Origin: Euonymus europaeus
Taxonomy: Eukaryota > Streptophyta > Magnoliopsida > Celastrales > Celastraceae
Direction: 5' to 3'
Length of the DNA stretch: 64,000 nucleotides
Assembly: GCA_963580455.1 (NCBI GenBank)
Contig: OY756963.1
Coordinates: forward strand, 22,711,555-22,775,554
Of this stretch, positions 23,651-35,968 are shown in pieces (position 1 is the stretch's first letter; every line of letters begins with the position of its first letter). Made by a program: the position numbers and the translations under genes. The notes under the pieces were generated by a model. It did no database searches. It was given only the letters and a program-made list of their open reading frames with translations, and was not told the origin of the DNA.

Positions 23651-24657
23651 CACATCACAACAGACCCAATACATCGTTTCAAACAACCAGGTTCCGATTA
23701 TTTTTTATTTTCCCCCTCCAATTTCTGGTGTAAATACCATATCATAGGTTGCTCCCTAAATTAACGGAGCACGAAAGATGAGATTCTAGATGGATTTCTG
23801 TGCCCTTGGAGACGGCATTGCAAGTTGAATATTTTGAGCAGTATTACTCTTCCTTGCATGTCATTACGACTTTTAGTAATTAATCTTTACCCAAACTAAA
23901 CTTATAGGAGAGTTCATCTTTGATTGTCCCATCTGGAATTTTTCTTTGCAGACTGCTTTGATTGCAATAAAATAATAAATCACAATGATAATAATTTTAT
24001 ACCATTCTCATACTTCTCTTAAACTAATTCTTACTGGGAATTACATCCTTTCCCTCTTTTATTTTAGAGTTCATAATATCTTAAGAGTTAATAATATCTT
24101 TTGAAGAAGGTTAACCAACTTCAACTCCAAATTAGGTTTAATTAAGTTTATATTTAGCAATTTTCAAAGAATAAGACATTTGTTTAGCAAAAGAAGAAAA
24201 TACTAATTCTAAACTCTAAAAGGACACAAGGTGCTCACTCCCTACCCATGGGCTATTACAATGCAAGTTATGCAACCTTGACCAGAAGATGCACTGAACA
24301 TCCAACCAAGAAATTCTCTTATTAGGAGGGGTTATTACACAGTACCATGAACACGAACACCAAATAAACACCCTGTAATAAATCAATATCTCGCTACAAA
24401 TGTACCAAACGAATCAAGAATTATGTTGAAGTGAAAATTAAAAGAGATTAAATAGAAGGAAAAAAACATTTAAGAGAGCATGTAAATGAATAAATAAGAA
24501 GAAAGTGTAAGCAATGCTGCTAGGACAAGCTCAAGGCAACAATTGGGTCAGCACTTTCTGAGCATTCAAACCGATCGAAGATTCAGAATTTATGTGGCAG
24601 AGCGCTCCCTCTTCTTGAAATATCCAAAGCCTTTAATTCATTCCACTTGAATCATGT
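23651..24657. other. Region between two converging genes
   Basis: Holds the 3' untranslated regions of the hydrolase (plus) and the IQD gene (minus). An AATAAA-like signal lies near 23968. No other feature seen. Confidence 0.5.
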
Positions 24658-26948
24658 TCAATTGCCGTTCTTTGAGAGACTTTCCACCTTTGGGGGAGCA
24701 GAGAGCCGCCTGGGCCCTGCCGGTGAGAGTGGATAAGAAAGACGTTTCTTTGCAGACCCCAAGGATTCATTCTCTTTTCCTGGTGTTCCATTCTTCTCTG
24801 CCCATAAGGAGCTCTGCAATCTGGACTTGGCTTTTGCAGACTGGGTTGGTATCATGTAACTCGGGACCGAAGGAGAGCTTGCCAAACTCTCATCATCACG
24901 CACTGATGAGGCTGGAATGCTGTGCCTCCTATATCGATATGACTGTACACTGGACATGCTTTTAGAGTCGTCTTCTAGAGCACGAGCACTTCCCCGAGGG
25001 CTTGGTGGCTTCAACTTTCGAGCAACTAGCGTTGAAGGGGTTGAGGGGGACTGAGGGTCTATAGTTTGGATTGGTTTTTGGCTGGCAGTGGGGGGAGGCA
25101 TCTCAGAATTGAGTTGGTAGCGTACATAAGATTTGCATATTTCTCCTCCAACCATGCCGCGGCTTGCACTATTTACGGAAAAGTGATCATTATTGAGTTC
25201 TTTCTCTGACACGCTTCGGCTCTCCCAAGGTTGGGCTGCCATTAACTTTTCCAACCAGCTCCAGCCCCATGAGGGATTTCTTGGATCCATGAACATCAGG
25301 TTTGTCGACCTTGAGGAATTCTTCAATGTTTTCTGTAAGGAGATTTCATTCAAAGTTGGACTAGGGCACTTAAAATTGAAAGCAAGATATCTTCACACCA
25401 GAAAACAATGTGTACATTGACAGAGCTTACTTGCACCATATAATATTATAATGCCAATGATTTTCAAATAAAAACAATATCCGGAAACTATTTTATGACC
25501 TGTTTGTACATATTGTTTACAGGAAAGGTTACCTGATGAGATAAAGCATAAGCCATTGCTCTTTCTCTTCTCATAGCTGCTTCATATTTGCTCAGTAAGC
25601 TAGCTTCAATTTGTTCCTTCGATTGTAAGCTGTCATCCCATTCCTCTCCCATCTGCAATAAGATTTAAATAAGTCATGCCTGCTGCCAACCAGAAAAGTT
25701 AGGTTGTCTAGAAAAACTATGATAGTAGATTACTCGACACAGGAAAATAGCTTAAGGCATTCAGAAGAGGATAATGACCCGCAAATTTTCAAGCTCTTTT
25801 GCATGTTTCAGTAGGAGTTGTCTCTGGAGAGCCTGGTTCTCTTCTGATATTCTTATTCTCCTTGAATGAATCCGAGACTGCACACGAGCCAGAGTCTGCA
25901 TGCACCGGAGGGCACTTGTGGCTTGTCGTTTAACAGCAGGTCCCTTTATCAATGCTTTGAGCCTGACCAATCCTCTTAGTGCCCGTAATGCCCTTCTAGC
26001 CTGACAATTAAATAAAAGCAGGAGCAAGTTCAACTTGACATAAGCACAAGTTACTCAAATTACCAAAGATAGTCAAAAGAAGAAATTTTCTTTTAATCTT
26101 TAGCAGAGACAAATACCAAAATCACACTTCTATCATCAGGACACAGAAGACTAAAGTTTAAACAGGCATTGCTCATTCAATACCATGTTTGCTTTGACCT
26201 CCTGGAACTCAAAATTCACCCAGCAGCCTTATTTTGAACAAGACAAACGCATGCTGCATGCACACACAAAGTCACAAACCACACACAAAAAACTGCAGAG
26301 GGCTAGAATTTTCTTGAAGAGACTGAGATATCTGTGCCTCAGTCCCGCTACAAATAATTTCTATATCGTAATTATTGTAACAAGTTCAAATTGTAGCCTG
26401 GTTATAATTTCTATATTCTTGTACTATCTGCACTAACACATTCAAAAAAAGAAACAATAATACGGTCAAACTCATATGGTCATACCAGGTATCCTCGAAA
26501 AAATGTTTGTATCTTGATAGCAGCTACTTCTTCCCTTGATTTGCCTGCAAATCGAGCGAGTGCAGCGACTTGAACAACCTCTGTTGTGACCAAGGAATCA
26601 GCAGCAGTAGCATTGGTGAAATCAGCAAAGTCCCTTGATGGTATCTCTGCTATTTGGGTAAAAGGATGATCAGGAGGAGATCGTGTTGGAGGAGGAAGAG
26701 GAGGAGGAAGAGCATGAGCAGTTATTGCTTCTAACGATGCTGAATCAGTATTTAATTGTTTCTGCTTCCCAAACCATTTCTTGTTGGACTTATTTGATTC
26801 CTGTGAACAGATTGAGTCAAAATACCAGAATTCCAATAAATTGAATCTCAGTAATGGGATTTTCCCACAAGACCTGGTTTTTCTTCTCCTTGAAGTCTGG
26901 GCTGAGAGCTTTCTTTACAGAGCTAAACCAGTTTCCCTTCCTCCCCAT
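24658..26948 (-). CDS. IQ67-domain (IQD) calmodulin-binding protein, IQD2/IQD3-like
   Basis: Five minus-strand exons give 468 residues: 26874-26948, 26486-26800, 25779-26000, 25533-25652 and 24658-25332. All boundaries are GT-AG in phase 0. The start MGRKGNWFSSVKKALSPDFK is the hallmark of the family. The IQ67 region (about residues 113-180) begins EEVAAIKIQTFFRGYLARRA, spans the exon 2/3 junction as in other IQD genes, and continues into repeated basic calmodulin-binding segments. The C-terminal half is Ser/Pro/Arg-rich, with WSWLEKLMAAQPWE and a conserved final RRLSAPPK. IQD proteins scaffold calmodulin signalling at microtubules, plasma membrane or nucleus. The poly-Pro run HALPPPLPPPTRSPP is near residue 50. 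The IQD2/3/4 branch is inferred from the start and C-terminal motifs. Confidence 0.94.
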
Positions 26949-27823
26949 CTCTAGTTAAGTAGTTATCATTCCCCAACTTGATCCCTTTTTGGACAGGAAA
27001 AAAAAAGGACTATCTTAAAACATTCAATGAATGGTAATAAAAGAACCTCAACCAAATGCAGTGGTAATATATTTACAGAATCTAATCAATCATTACAAAA
27101 TTGAAGAGAGGAAAGTTAAAACTTTACCGCAAAATCCATTACAAACCTAAATTTTCTCAAACCGAAGCATACATGATAAAAACACAAATATCAACATAAA
27201 TGAGCTCTGCCTACAAAGCAGAACAATAACCCATTGTCAACAGTAAATCGAAACAAAACAACAAACAACAATGTAGAAAATCCAGATGGGTCCAAAAAAG
27301 GGGAGAATAGAAATACCAGTGAAACTAAAGCAAAGTGGCCCGATCTCGCAGAGAGCTATATGTTGTTTGTGCAATCCATAGAAGGTCTTTATCTCCGCAA
27401 AAGCAAAACAAAAACATCAACAGGTCCAGGGATAGAAACTGATCTCAGCCATCAAAGAAGAAATCGATGATGATGAGAGAATATGAAGAAGACCCAGCTG
27501 GTGTTTTGGGTAGGTTGTGATGTGAGAGGTTCACTCCTTGGCTGGTCTAGGCAACACCGGTCCCACTCCACCCCGAGCCACTGTTTTTTCGGTGGAAAGA
27601 TCACAGGATCTGACGCTTCTTCATCGTCTCAGTTCTCTCCAATATTCAAGTAACAGATTTGGACATTTCCCATCAGTTTTCACAAATTACTACCGTAAAA
27701 CGGTCCACCTAACTTCCTTTCCTCTTCTTTTTATTTTTCCTATTATTATTATTGTTGTTGGTGGTGTAAATGATTATTAAACATAATTAATGAACTTCAT
27801 ATGTACCGTTATTCAAATCATTA
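26949..27823 (-). other. Leader and promoter region of the IQD gene
   Basis: No coding gene is seen. Sequence on the minus strand upstream of 26948 is A/T-rich and could contain a leader intron; the GC-richer block at 27480-27600 may be near the transcription start. Inference from composition only. Confidence 0.35.
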
Positions 27824-28034
27824 TGTGTTTGATAAGAGTGTAATGATTATAAGAATAATTAAAAATATATGAATTAACAAATATTTATGTTTGTTACATG
27901 TGTATATTATTTACTCAAGTAATTTTTTTAGATAATTTTCTTCATATTATGGATGTAATTGTTACCCATGGGGAGACATGGGTAATGATTATCCTAGTAA
28001 TATGCTACTATTTATTATCCTTTTATCAAACACA
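27824..28034. mobile_element. Probable short MITE (TGTTTGATAA ends)
   Basis: The left end TGTGTTTGATAAGAGTGTAA and the right end, reverse-complemented as TGTGTTTGATAAAAGGATAA, are inverted copies. The interior contains TAATGATTAT words on both strands and has no coding capacity. Confidence 0.5.
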
Positions 28035-29663
28035 CTCACAAATCATTTAGGTTAAGAAAAATAAATGAGTGGTAGTTTATTGAATATGATGAATTGATAT
28101 TACTTTAAACAAACCATAAAGACCAGCTCAAATTAGTTAATTTTACCATTCATTTTACAAACCCTTAATTAAGATTGTACAGGCCCAACATCCCCAAAAT
28201 TTTGATTATTTTTGTCATATAAAATTTTTCTTGACTATATTACTTGTCTAGACTATCTAGAGATCTCATACATCCTGTTTCTTCTGGACCTTCCTCACAA
28301 AGAAATTTTTTTGACAAAAAAAATCAATGGCTCAATGCCTCTATTTAGCAACTGATATTTTAAGGTGAGCTCTATTTGCAACCTATTATTTTCTAACTAA
28401 ACCCAATACGTCTAATACCTCGCTGAAATTAACAAATATCTAACTGCACATCAAGTAATAAAAAATTCACACAATTATAAAGTACACCCCAAAGATAAAA
28501 AAAATATATATATAACAAACAAAAATACTTTCACAATAATAAAATATCAAAAATCGATCACATCTCACAATAATTATAGTATACAAGTCAATAATAAATT
28601 CACTAAGATAATCGACAATAAATTACAATTTTTTGAAAGGAAAAATAAATAAAAGTGTACAGTAAATTTAAAATACTCACAATTGTAACTGCTCCACTTG
28701 TCAGGGAAGACATTGTTAGAGAGGGTGTGGTCGGGGATAACATTGTCGGTGAAAATGTCTTCTAACAACGGAAACACGAAGATTTAAGTGAGTAGATTTT
28801 TTGGTCGTATTGCCACACAATTAAGAAATGAAAGGATGGGGTGTGAACACTTATATCTTAAAAAATAGAGGGTCAAAACTAAATTGACCAAAGTTGAGGT
28901 GTAATTGAAAAATAATAAGGTGCAAATAAAGCTGATCACATTTTAATTTTTGTGGTATGTTAAGACTTAAGAGTTGGGTGTGGACTAATACATGTATTGA
29001 CTTTTGGGAGACAAACAAGGGGTGGCAAAAATTTGTCCGATCAAGTTTGGACATAAAACTTATGTGCGAAATCTGGGTCCAAACACAAATATTTTATTCA
29101 ACTTATTTGTCTAAATCATAACTCTGATTGAATAATTATCTGTTTTACTTATTCGGATATATTTAATTAAGTATGTTCGAAAATTCAACCTAATACATAT
29201 TTAGACATGCAAATATATCATAAACACCATATTTTATCCGAGTCATACCCAACTTTCTGCCACCAGTAGGACCAACCCGACAACTTTGCACGTTATAGGA
29301 ATTGTTGCCATTCAAACTTTCAAATTACTAGGTTGACATTTAAACTAATGTCCTACCGGACATTCATGTTATCATCTCAACGAGACAACCACATCTTCGA
29401 CAATATTTTGATTGGATTGGTTTGGTAGAGATAGAACAATTAAGGAAGACATAACAAACAATAATACCGGAATTAACTAAGAAAGGAATGCCTTGTAGAT
29501 TGATTAATATCAAAAAAAATGAAAAAAAGAGAGAGAAAAGAATGAAGATTCCGCTCATACAAATAAATTTCTCCTGCAAACATTTAAAATTGTCTAACAC
29601 ATTTACCATTATGTATCTTGGAGATTAATTCTTGATTAATATGATAATATTCCTGATTAATGA
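28035..29663. other. Intergenic DNA, nothing recognised
   Basis: AT-rich with scattered short open frames and no domain signature. It includes the 3' flank of the IRX9-like gene. Confidence 0.45.
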
Positions 29664-31696
29664 TTATCTCCCAGAAGTCAGAGGATGAGTTGTAGTAGAA
29701 TGTGAGGTTAAAATGGGAAAGTTAAAACGCCAAAGCATGATTCTGGAGCAGTCCTCTTGTGGAATCCCCTTCAACTTTGTCTCATCTTCAAGTGCTACTT
29801 CTTTCACAAATTTTATTGAATTCTGTACGAGATTAATAATCACATTAAACCCAAAATCATTAGAAAAATTCATTATCGAAAATTATGCAATACTAAGACT
29901 TCGTTTCTTTCACAATTGTATTTCATTACTTTAAGCTATCAAAATTATTGTACTTAAAACTATGAAAAATATTGGGTAAAAAGCTCTGTAACCCACAAAT
30001 TTAAGCTGTAAAAAATATTGTGGAGTGGTTGGTTTATTTTTCTGTTAGATTAATTTTATAGATAAAATTACATAAAAAATGTATTACAATAAAAAATAAT
30101 TGAGAACTTTTAAGATACAGAGAGACAATTATGTAATGTGACTATAAAATATTATGGGTCTCACAACTTTAAGATTTGAAAAACTATGAGATGTGGAAAA
30201 TGCATGATAAACGGACCGTAAAATTTTAATCCGTTAAATCATAACTATGTTTGGTACCCTTAATTTTCATGCATTTTCATTTTTCAAAAAATACTTTTGA
30301 TTGTCATTTTAAAAAATACGAAAAATAGAGAATCACTTAAAACAGAAAAGATAAAAGAAAAAAAAACACTAGAAACAAACTAAATGGATCCTAAATATTT
30401 CGATGGAGTGACAATGATGGGATCTATCTTCACCAAACAATCGCGTTGGAGCCCCACTCCTGTTATATAAAGGCCTTACCTAAAATAAATGATTAAAAAA
30501 CAAGTTGTATCAACTCATTACCTAATTATGTACTCATTTTACAATGGTTGGGGGTTGGCCAAACCTCGACTAACCCTAATTAATGATTATTGTAAATTAA
30601 GCATATATATATATATCTAGCGGTTGGTAATCAATGAAGCCATGATTTAACTTCATATACATATATACGCACACACCATCATATAAAATTTGTGTATATA
30701 CCTGTGATGTTTGTTGAGAGGAAGAAGGGCGACCCCACCTTTCAGGGTCCCAGAGGATGGAACTATTGAATCCGAAGCTTGAAACATGAATTGGAGGTTT
30801 TCTGTCTGTTTGATTGTTGATTTTCCTTATATGCCATCCTATAACTTGGGAGGAATCACAAACTGGCCCTTTGATTATCACTTTCTTTCTGTTTGCTGAT
30901 AATAATGCTGTAGGCCATGTCCCAAACACCCTGCAAAACACATTGCTTGATTGATTAAAACTATGAAAACACTCAACTTTCACAGCATATGTAGAAGGAA
31001 CACTACAGATTCCATGGATTGAGATCAAGAAAGGTGTCCAAGCACTTACTCGATTCCTCGAAGCTCGTCGAAGAAACCCAGATCATAGACATTGTAGATG
31101 CCAGCAAAATGAACAATCCCACTGAGCCTATGCTGCTCAATGTGCTTAAGAGCAATGTTCCTCTGATGATCAAGTTCTGCTTCAGGGTCTGTAAAATTCT
31201 CCTTGAACACCAAATGCCTGTACATAATTCCTGTTTTTCTGAGCATTTTCGATATCTCGTCCGAACCAGACTGTTGTTCCACGACAATCCAGAGCAATGG
31301 TGGAGGAACTAATCTTATGGAACAAGCTAATTTCCTCAAAAACACAGCTCCAAACCGGTCTCTGGTGCTCATTGGTGTCACAATAATTATAAGCCTTCTT
31401 GGTGACAGCTTGTTTTCTTCTTCTTTTTGTACAATCCTTTCGACTACTTCTGGTTCTTCAGTCGCCAATGGAGTTTCGTCGATCAAACTTCTGTTAAAAT
31501 TGTTAGGAATTGGCGTTGTCTGTGGCGAATATTGTGATGTTTTGTTGGACTGAATGGCTCGATTAGAGAAAATCGACGACTTACCAGTTGGAGCCAAGCC
31601 TGTGAAAAATCCCATAACAAAACATAGAGAGAAATGAACAATAGCTTTCTTCCATAATTGAACTTTCTTCTTTGACCTGATCTCCATAGACCCCAT
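29664..31696 (-). CDS. IRX9: IRX9-like glycosyltransferase family 43 protein (xylan backbone synthesis)
   Basis: Three minus-strand exons give 344 residues: 31050-31696, 30702-30930 and 29664-29822. The start MGSMEIRSKKKVQLWKK and a membrane anchor (about 18-35, FSLCFVMGFFTG) mark a Golgi type II protein. The GT43 domain covers about 100-320, with LRLVPPPLLWIVVE-like and LDHQRN blocks and SSILWDPERWGRPSS near the end; the last exon starts NSIKFVKEVALEDETKLKG. Arabidopsis IRX9 is 351 residues. Where catalytic GT43 enzymes have an Asp-rich triplet, this protein reads HFAGIYNVYDL (residues 197-206), as in IRX9, which is thought to be a structural member of the xylan synthase complex with IRX10 and IRX14. 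Met at 31696 was chosen over an in-frame Met 18 bases upstream because it gives the family start. Confidence 0.94.
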
Positions 31697-31918
31697 AAGA
31701 GAGATAGATGTCAAGAAAATTAATAGGTGAAAAAGATTGGTTTAGAGAGTGAGGGACGTAGAAGATTACATAAATATATAATAAAAGAAATCTGACAAAA
31801 TAATTTCTGATTTAAAATATTAGGATGAACACTGTGAGAGTCAGTGAGTCCATGATTGATACTGGAAAACTCAAGAAATGTATTTGTCTTTGTTTGGAGT
31901 GATTTCATTGGTTGCTTC

Positions 31919-32061
31919 ATTTGGTTGTGTCTTGAAGTAAAAGAAACATAGAAACTTCATGGGGAGCTCGAGTTGCTGTCTCTGCACCAAATAGTTGTTG
32001 GGATGGAAACCCATCAACTAAATAAAAGTAATTTAATTATAAACAAATTTAATAACCAACT
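31919..32061 (-). promoter_or_regulatory. Cluster of three MYB46-type secondary-wall sites upstream of IRX9
   Basis: ACCAAAT occurs at 31986-31992 and, on the minus strand, at 31919-31925; ACCAACT occurs at 32055-32061. All fit the secondary-wall MYB element ACC(A/T)A(A/C)(T/C) bound by MYB46/MYB83, which activate xylan genes. They lie 220-365 bases before the start codon. A TATA-like TATATATTTATG lies on the minus strand near 31775-31786. Short motifs occur by chance, so this is suggestive only. Confidence 0.4.
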
Positions 32062-33097
32062 AATCTCTATGTTGACTAAAGAATCATCATCATCATAAGA
32101 AGAAAATTGGCCTAGAATGACTCAAATGTGTGCAAGAGGTTTGGTGCATTATCAATGTGAAACTCAAAACACACATGTTCACTTACGTCATATAAGGACA
32201 CGTCGTTAGCATGTATTGTACTAGTGTTAAAACGTAAATAACCTTGTGTCCAAAGAGTCTCCCAGTAGACGAGATTGAGAATAAATTGAATGTACGCAGA
32301 CCTTAGTCTCACATAATATGTAGAGAAAATATTTTTAAGAATTGAACATATGACTTTTTACATAATTACCACTTGAGCACAGGTTCGATTCAAGAATTAG
32401 TTGTTGCCATGAACCCATAGCAAGCTGACTAAGGTTTTCTATTATGATTTTGGAATTAATGGATTTTGCCATGTATTTCCATCATTCTGATTTCTGAAGG
32501 AACCCATTTGTCATGTATGTCAATGAATGGGATATTGAAAGGATCATGAGAAAACATGCATGATGCTTGCTTCAAACTTGCTATTTAAAATCTCAATATG
32601 TTTTTCCACTTGCAAGTAAACAACAAATTACTGTGACAAATATTTCATTCCTGTATATATATACATGTGCTGTAAGCATGCTGCTAACTCTCACCTATCA
32701 GTGCCTACTCCGAATTCCGAATAAATTAGAAAACAAATTTCCCATAAATCGCACTTGTTATGGGATGGGTCAGGGCCGTCGAATTATATGGCCAATTTGG
32801 CAGCCCAAAGCTTCTGTATCCTCTCGGTCCAAGAACTTCAAGGGCAGGGAAATTAATTACGGGCCGGTAGAACTAGAAAAGGAGAATAACTGAGGTTTGG
32901 GCCTGCATTCTAAAGTCCAACAAGAGCAGAATCTGGCCCAATTAGTATTATAATTATAACAGTAATGAGCTCATATAATGGCAGGCAGAACCGTGGCTGT
33001 ATATGTTCGGACCCTTGGATCCCTTCTAGCACTGCGGGAATTGTCTCCTCTCCAATGGGCTCGAATAATCCACACATGCAAGTGTCATAATTAACTG
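32062..33097. other. Intergenic DNA, nothing recognised
   Basis: No gene or clear repeat ends. The block 32130-32390 has the texture of an old repeat but I cannot place it. Confidence 0.4.
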
Positions 33098-33704
33098 ATG
33101 GCGAGACTATGTGGTGGAATATGCCTCTGATTCAATCTATTTTTCCAAGTATTGAAGCTCAAGCGATCATGCAAATTTCCCTCTGTAGTTTTTTTTTTGA
33201 TTTAATAATTTCCCTCTGTAGTTTGAGATATGATGACTCAATTTTCTGGATTCATGATAACAAAGGCCAATTTACAGTAAATCTGCCTACTGGATGGCAA
33301 ACAAGAATGTCACACTAAATGATCCTACTTCTAATCCTGATAATCAGAACTCCCTTCGTTATTATGGCTTCGAACATTCTAAGTGGAATCGATTGTTGTT
33401 TGTGAACATTCCTCACAAGATTAAAACCTTTATCTCGAGGCTCGTGCATAAAGGCTTGCCTACGAGGGAAAATTTAAGTAAGAGACGGGCTGTCTTGGAT
33501 GCTACATGCCCTCTCCGTGGTATAGGGTCGGAATCATCTCCTAGACTTGGTAATTATTTAGCTGATGGTCTAGTCAAATCGGGGCGTTCTGCGTTTGTAA
33601 ATTAAGATCAATTAACCATGGGAGGGGTTCATCCCTCTTTTGGTCATATTGCTTATGTATGGCTTCTGATTTATAAAACAGGTTTTTCAAAAAAAAAAAA
33701 AAAA
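33098..33704 (+). mobile_element. 5'-truncated, internally deleted L1-type LINE with poly(A) tail
   Basis: Plus-strand fragments match the end of plant L1 ORF2. The first reads WWNMPLIQSIFPSIEAQAIM and DDSIFWIHDNKGQFTVN. The next is the reverse-transcriptase zinc-binding region, with KWNRLLFVNIPHKIKTFISR and HKGLPTRENLSKRRA. The last, LGNYLADGLVKSGRS, is the end of the RNase H region. The sequence jumps from one to the next, so an internal block is lost, and frames shift. An A15 run ends it at 33690-33704. A duplicated AATTTCCCTCTGTAGTTT (33175-33192 and 33208-33225) separated by a T-run disrupts the zinc-binding part. Confidence 0.8.
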
Positions 33705-34137
33705 CTGTTTGTTTGATTCTGCTATACTGTTCAAGCTATGCCATGAGTGCTAGAAAGAAAGCCTTGAAGCTCAGTTGACTATTCTAACGATGAAAATACT
33801 AAATAACCCCTGTATACTTTTTTTTCCTGATATGAATACCGGAAGCTGGACATTATTGTGAAAAACAATGCTAAAGAATTTTGATAGTGCGATGCGATGT
33901 TGGTTGTTTGTGCAGACTGCGGAGACAGATTAGGCTTGTGGAGCCCTGCTGGGGTGTTGCGAGATAACCTTTTCTCTTTTTTTTCAAAATGCATGGTTCA
34001 CATGACCTTTTAACTTTGGTTTCCTAGTTCCCACCGATTAGACTTTAGAGGGCTGCTCCATTTTTATGCGACCTTTTTGAAAAGATTCTTAATTCTTATT
34101 TAAAAAATAGACTCATTAGACACCCTCTGGTTACTTA

Positions 34138-35784
34138 GACCATCTACAGCAAAAACTCCACCTAAAAACTCTAGATCTCTAGTTTTTGCACACTTTTCAA
34201 AAATTTACAGCTTATCAAACAGCACATTCATACAGCAGACACTCTAAATTATTTAAATATTTATTTCTACTATCATTTTTATTAATTTAAAGTCACTATA
34301 TTTTATAACTATAAATGCATGTCTTTCCCTTTTGATCGGTGCCAACGACTGCATCTATGCTAGTATTCAGCCAATCGGAGACCAAGTTCTTGTCCTCTTT
34401 CCATTGAGAAGTTACTCAAACGATTGAGAGCTCTCTTTTTAGGTGCTGCAACAGCTTCAGATGAAGTCATTATTTGAACACTATCCTCCATATTATACAA
34501 GGCATTATCGAGGAAGGCTCCAAACTATCTTGCAAATTTGTGTCACTTCCTGAATGCATTTTTTTGTCATAATTTATAATATTTCAATGCTAGGAACACA
34601 TGATAAAAGAGAGGACAAAAAGTGCAGCAGTGCCAAAAAAGTTCAAAGTGATCAAAACTGGAAGTGTCACAATATAAACAAAGATAGAAATTTCTTTGAA
34701 GATGTACCTAAACAGTGTGAGACAATGCTTTAGTTAATGGTCTCTTGGTAACATAAAGTGAACTGTAGAGACAAAGAACATTAAATGAAATAATGGGTCA
34801 AGACCCAAGTCAGAATAATTCCTTGAAATTCAATAAATCCTTAGATTTTTTTTTGATGGAAAGCTTGTTCAAAGAGAAACTACTAAAGCCAAACATTCAA
34901 ATAACTTTTTGGTCATACAAGTATTAGCTGCTTACATTTCTAGTTGATTAATATAAACCACAATAAATTTACAATCCAAGCATAGCTTTACTATCAGTAC
35001 TAATTAAGGAAAATGCATTACAAAATGAAGAGAGAAAAAAATTAATGAAGTCGTAGAGTTGAATCCCACCAACCAATTAGGCAAAATTATAAACTACAAT
35101 ACACATGACAACTACTCCACATAGCATTCTCAAAATGAAGTCAAAGTGCTTTGATAAGTTAATCTATTAATCATCATCTCAATCACCTCCGAAGATCACT
35201 AGTTGAAGATGGGGACAGTTCACAACCGTGGCTGTCTGTACAGGTAAGTCAATCAATTGACTGAGGAATTTTATCAAACAACATATATGCATGTGATTTA
35301 GAGAGAAACAAAGCAAGACAGGTCTATGAAAATAAGAAATTGTCTCCAATTAATAGAATAAACAGAACTTTGGAGATCACTTCGAAGATTTAAAGTGAAA
35401 TTCTAGGGTTTCAAGAGTTCATAAATTACTTGGTGAACAACAATTTGTGAAGGAGCACGTGAAGGAGAGTCGACATTGATATGCCAGCAACTCGTGGAGG
35501 AGTTCGTGGAGGAGAGACGACCTTCAAATCGGGAGGCAATAGGCGAAGAATAAAGTCTACGTTGATGGAGCACGAGAGAGAATGATACAAAGAAGTTTTT
35601 TTTAATCCATAAAAGGCCCAGTTTTGCTACAGTTCACGCATAGCGTTGGAGTCCCACTGTACATGACTGAGCTTTCCCAGTCTCAAGCCCAGTTACTGAT
35701 GTAGAGTCCAAATTCACTAAAATACAAAAGTGTGACTCCAAAATCCAGTCCAGTTAATGTTTACAGTGACTGTTGCAGTTGGTC
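34138..35784. mobile_element. Non-autonomous PIF/Harbinger-type element
   Basis: Flanked by TTA at 34135-34137 and 35785-35787. The ends are GACCATCTACAGCAAAAACT on the left and, reverse-complemented, GACCAACTGCAACAGTCACT on the right, imperfect inverted repeats of the GACCATCTNCAGC type common in plant Harbinger elements with TWA target sites. The 1,647-base interior has no open transposase. Its left part is AT-rich; the right part (35600-35784) repeats CCAGT/CCAGTT words. Confidence 0.6.
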
Positions 35785-35968
35785 TTAGTCATAAGATCCT
35801 CCTAATTAGGTTGATACACTACACTCAGATGGCCGAGATGACGTTTCTAAGGTGGACTGGGCCAGCTCGTGAAACAGTGTGCAGTACCGGCCCGGCCCGC
35901 TTGACTGTTGAGACTGCCAGCCCAACAAAACTACCTGATAAAAGATTTAAGAATCAGGTCTGCTAGGT

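Noticed and set aside
31203..31553. 116-codon plus-strand frame
   Set aside because: Antisense to exon 1 of the IRX9-like gene.
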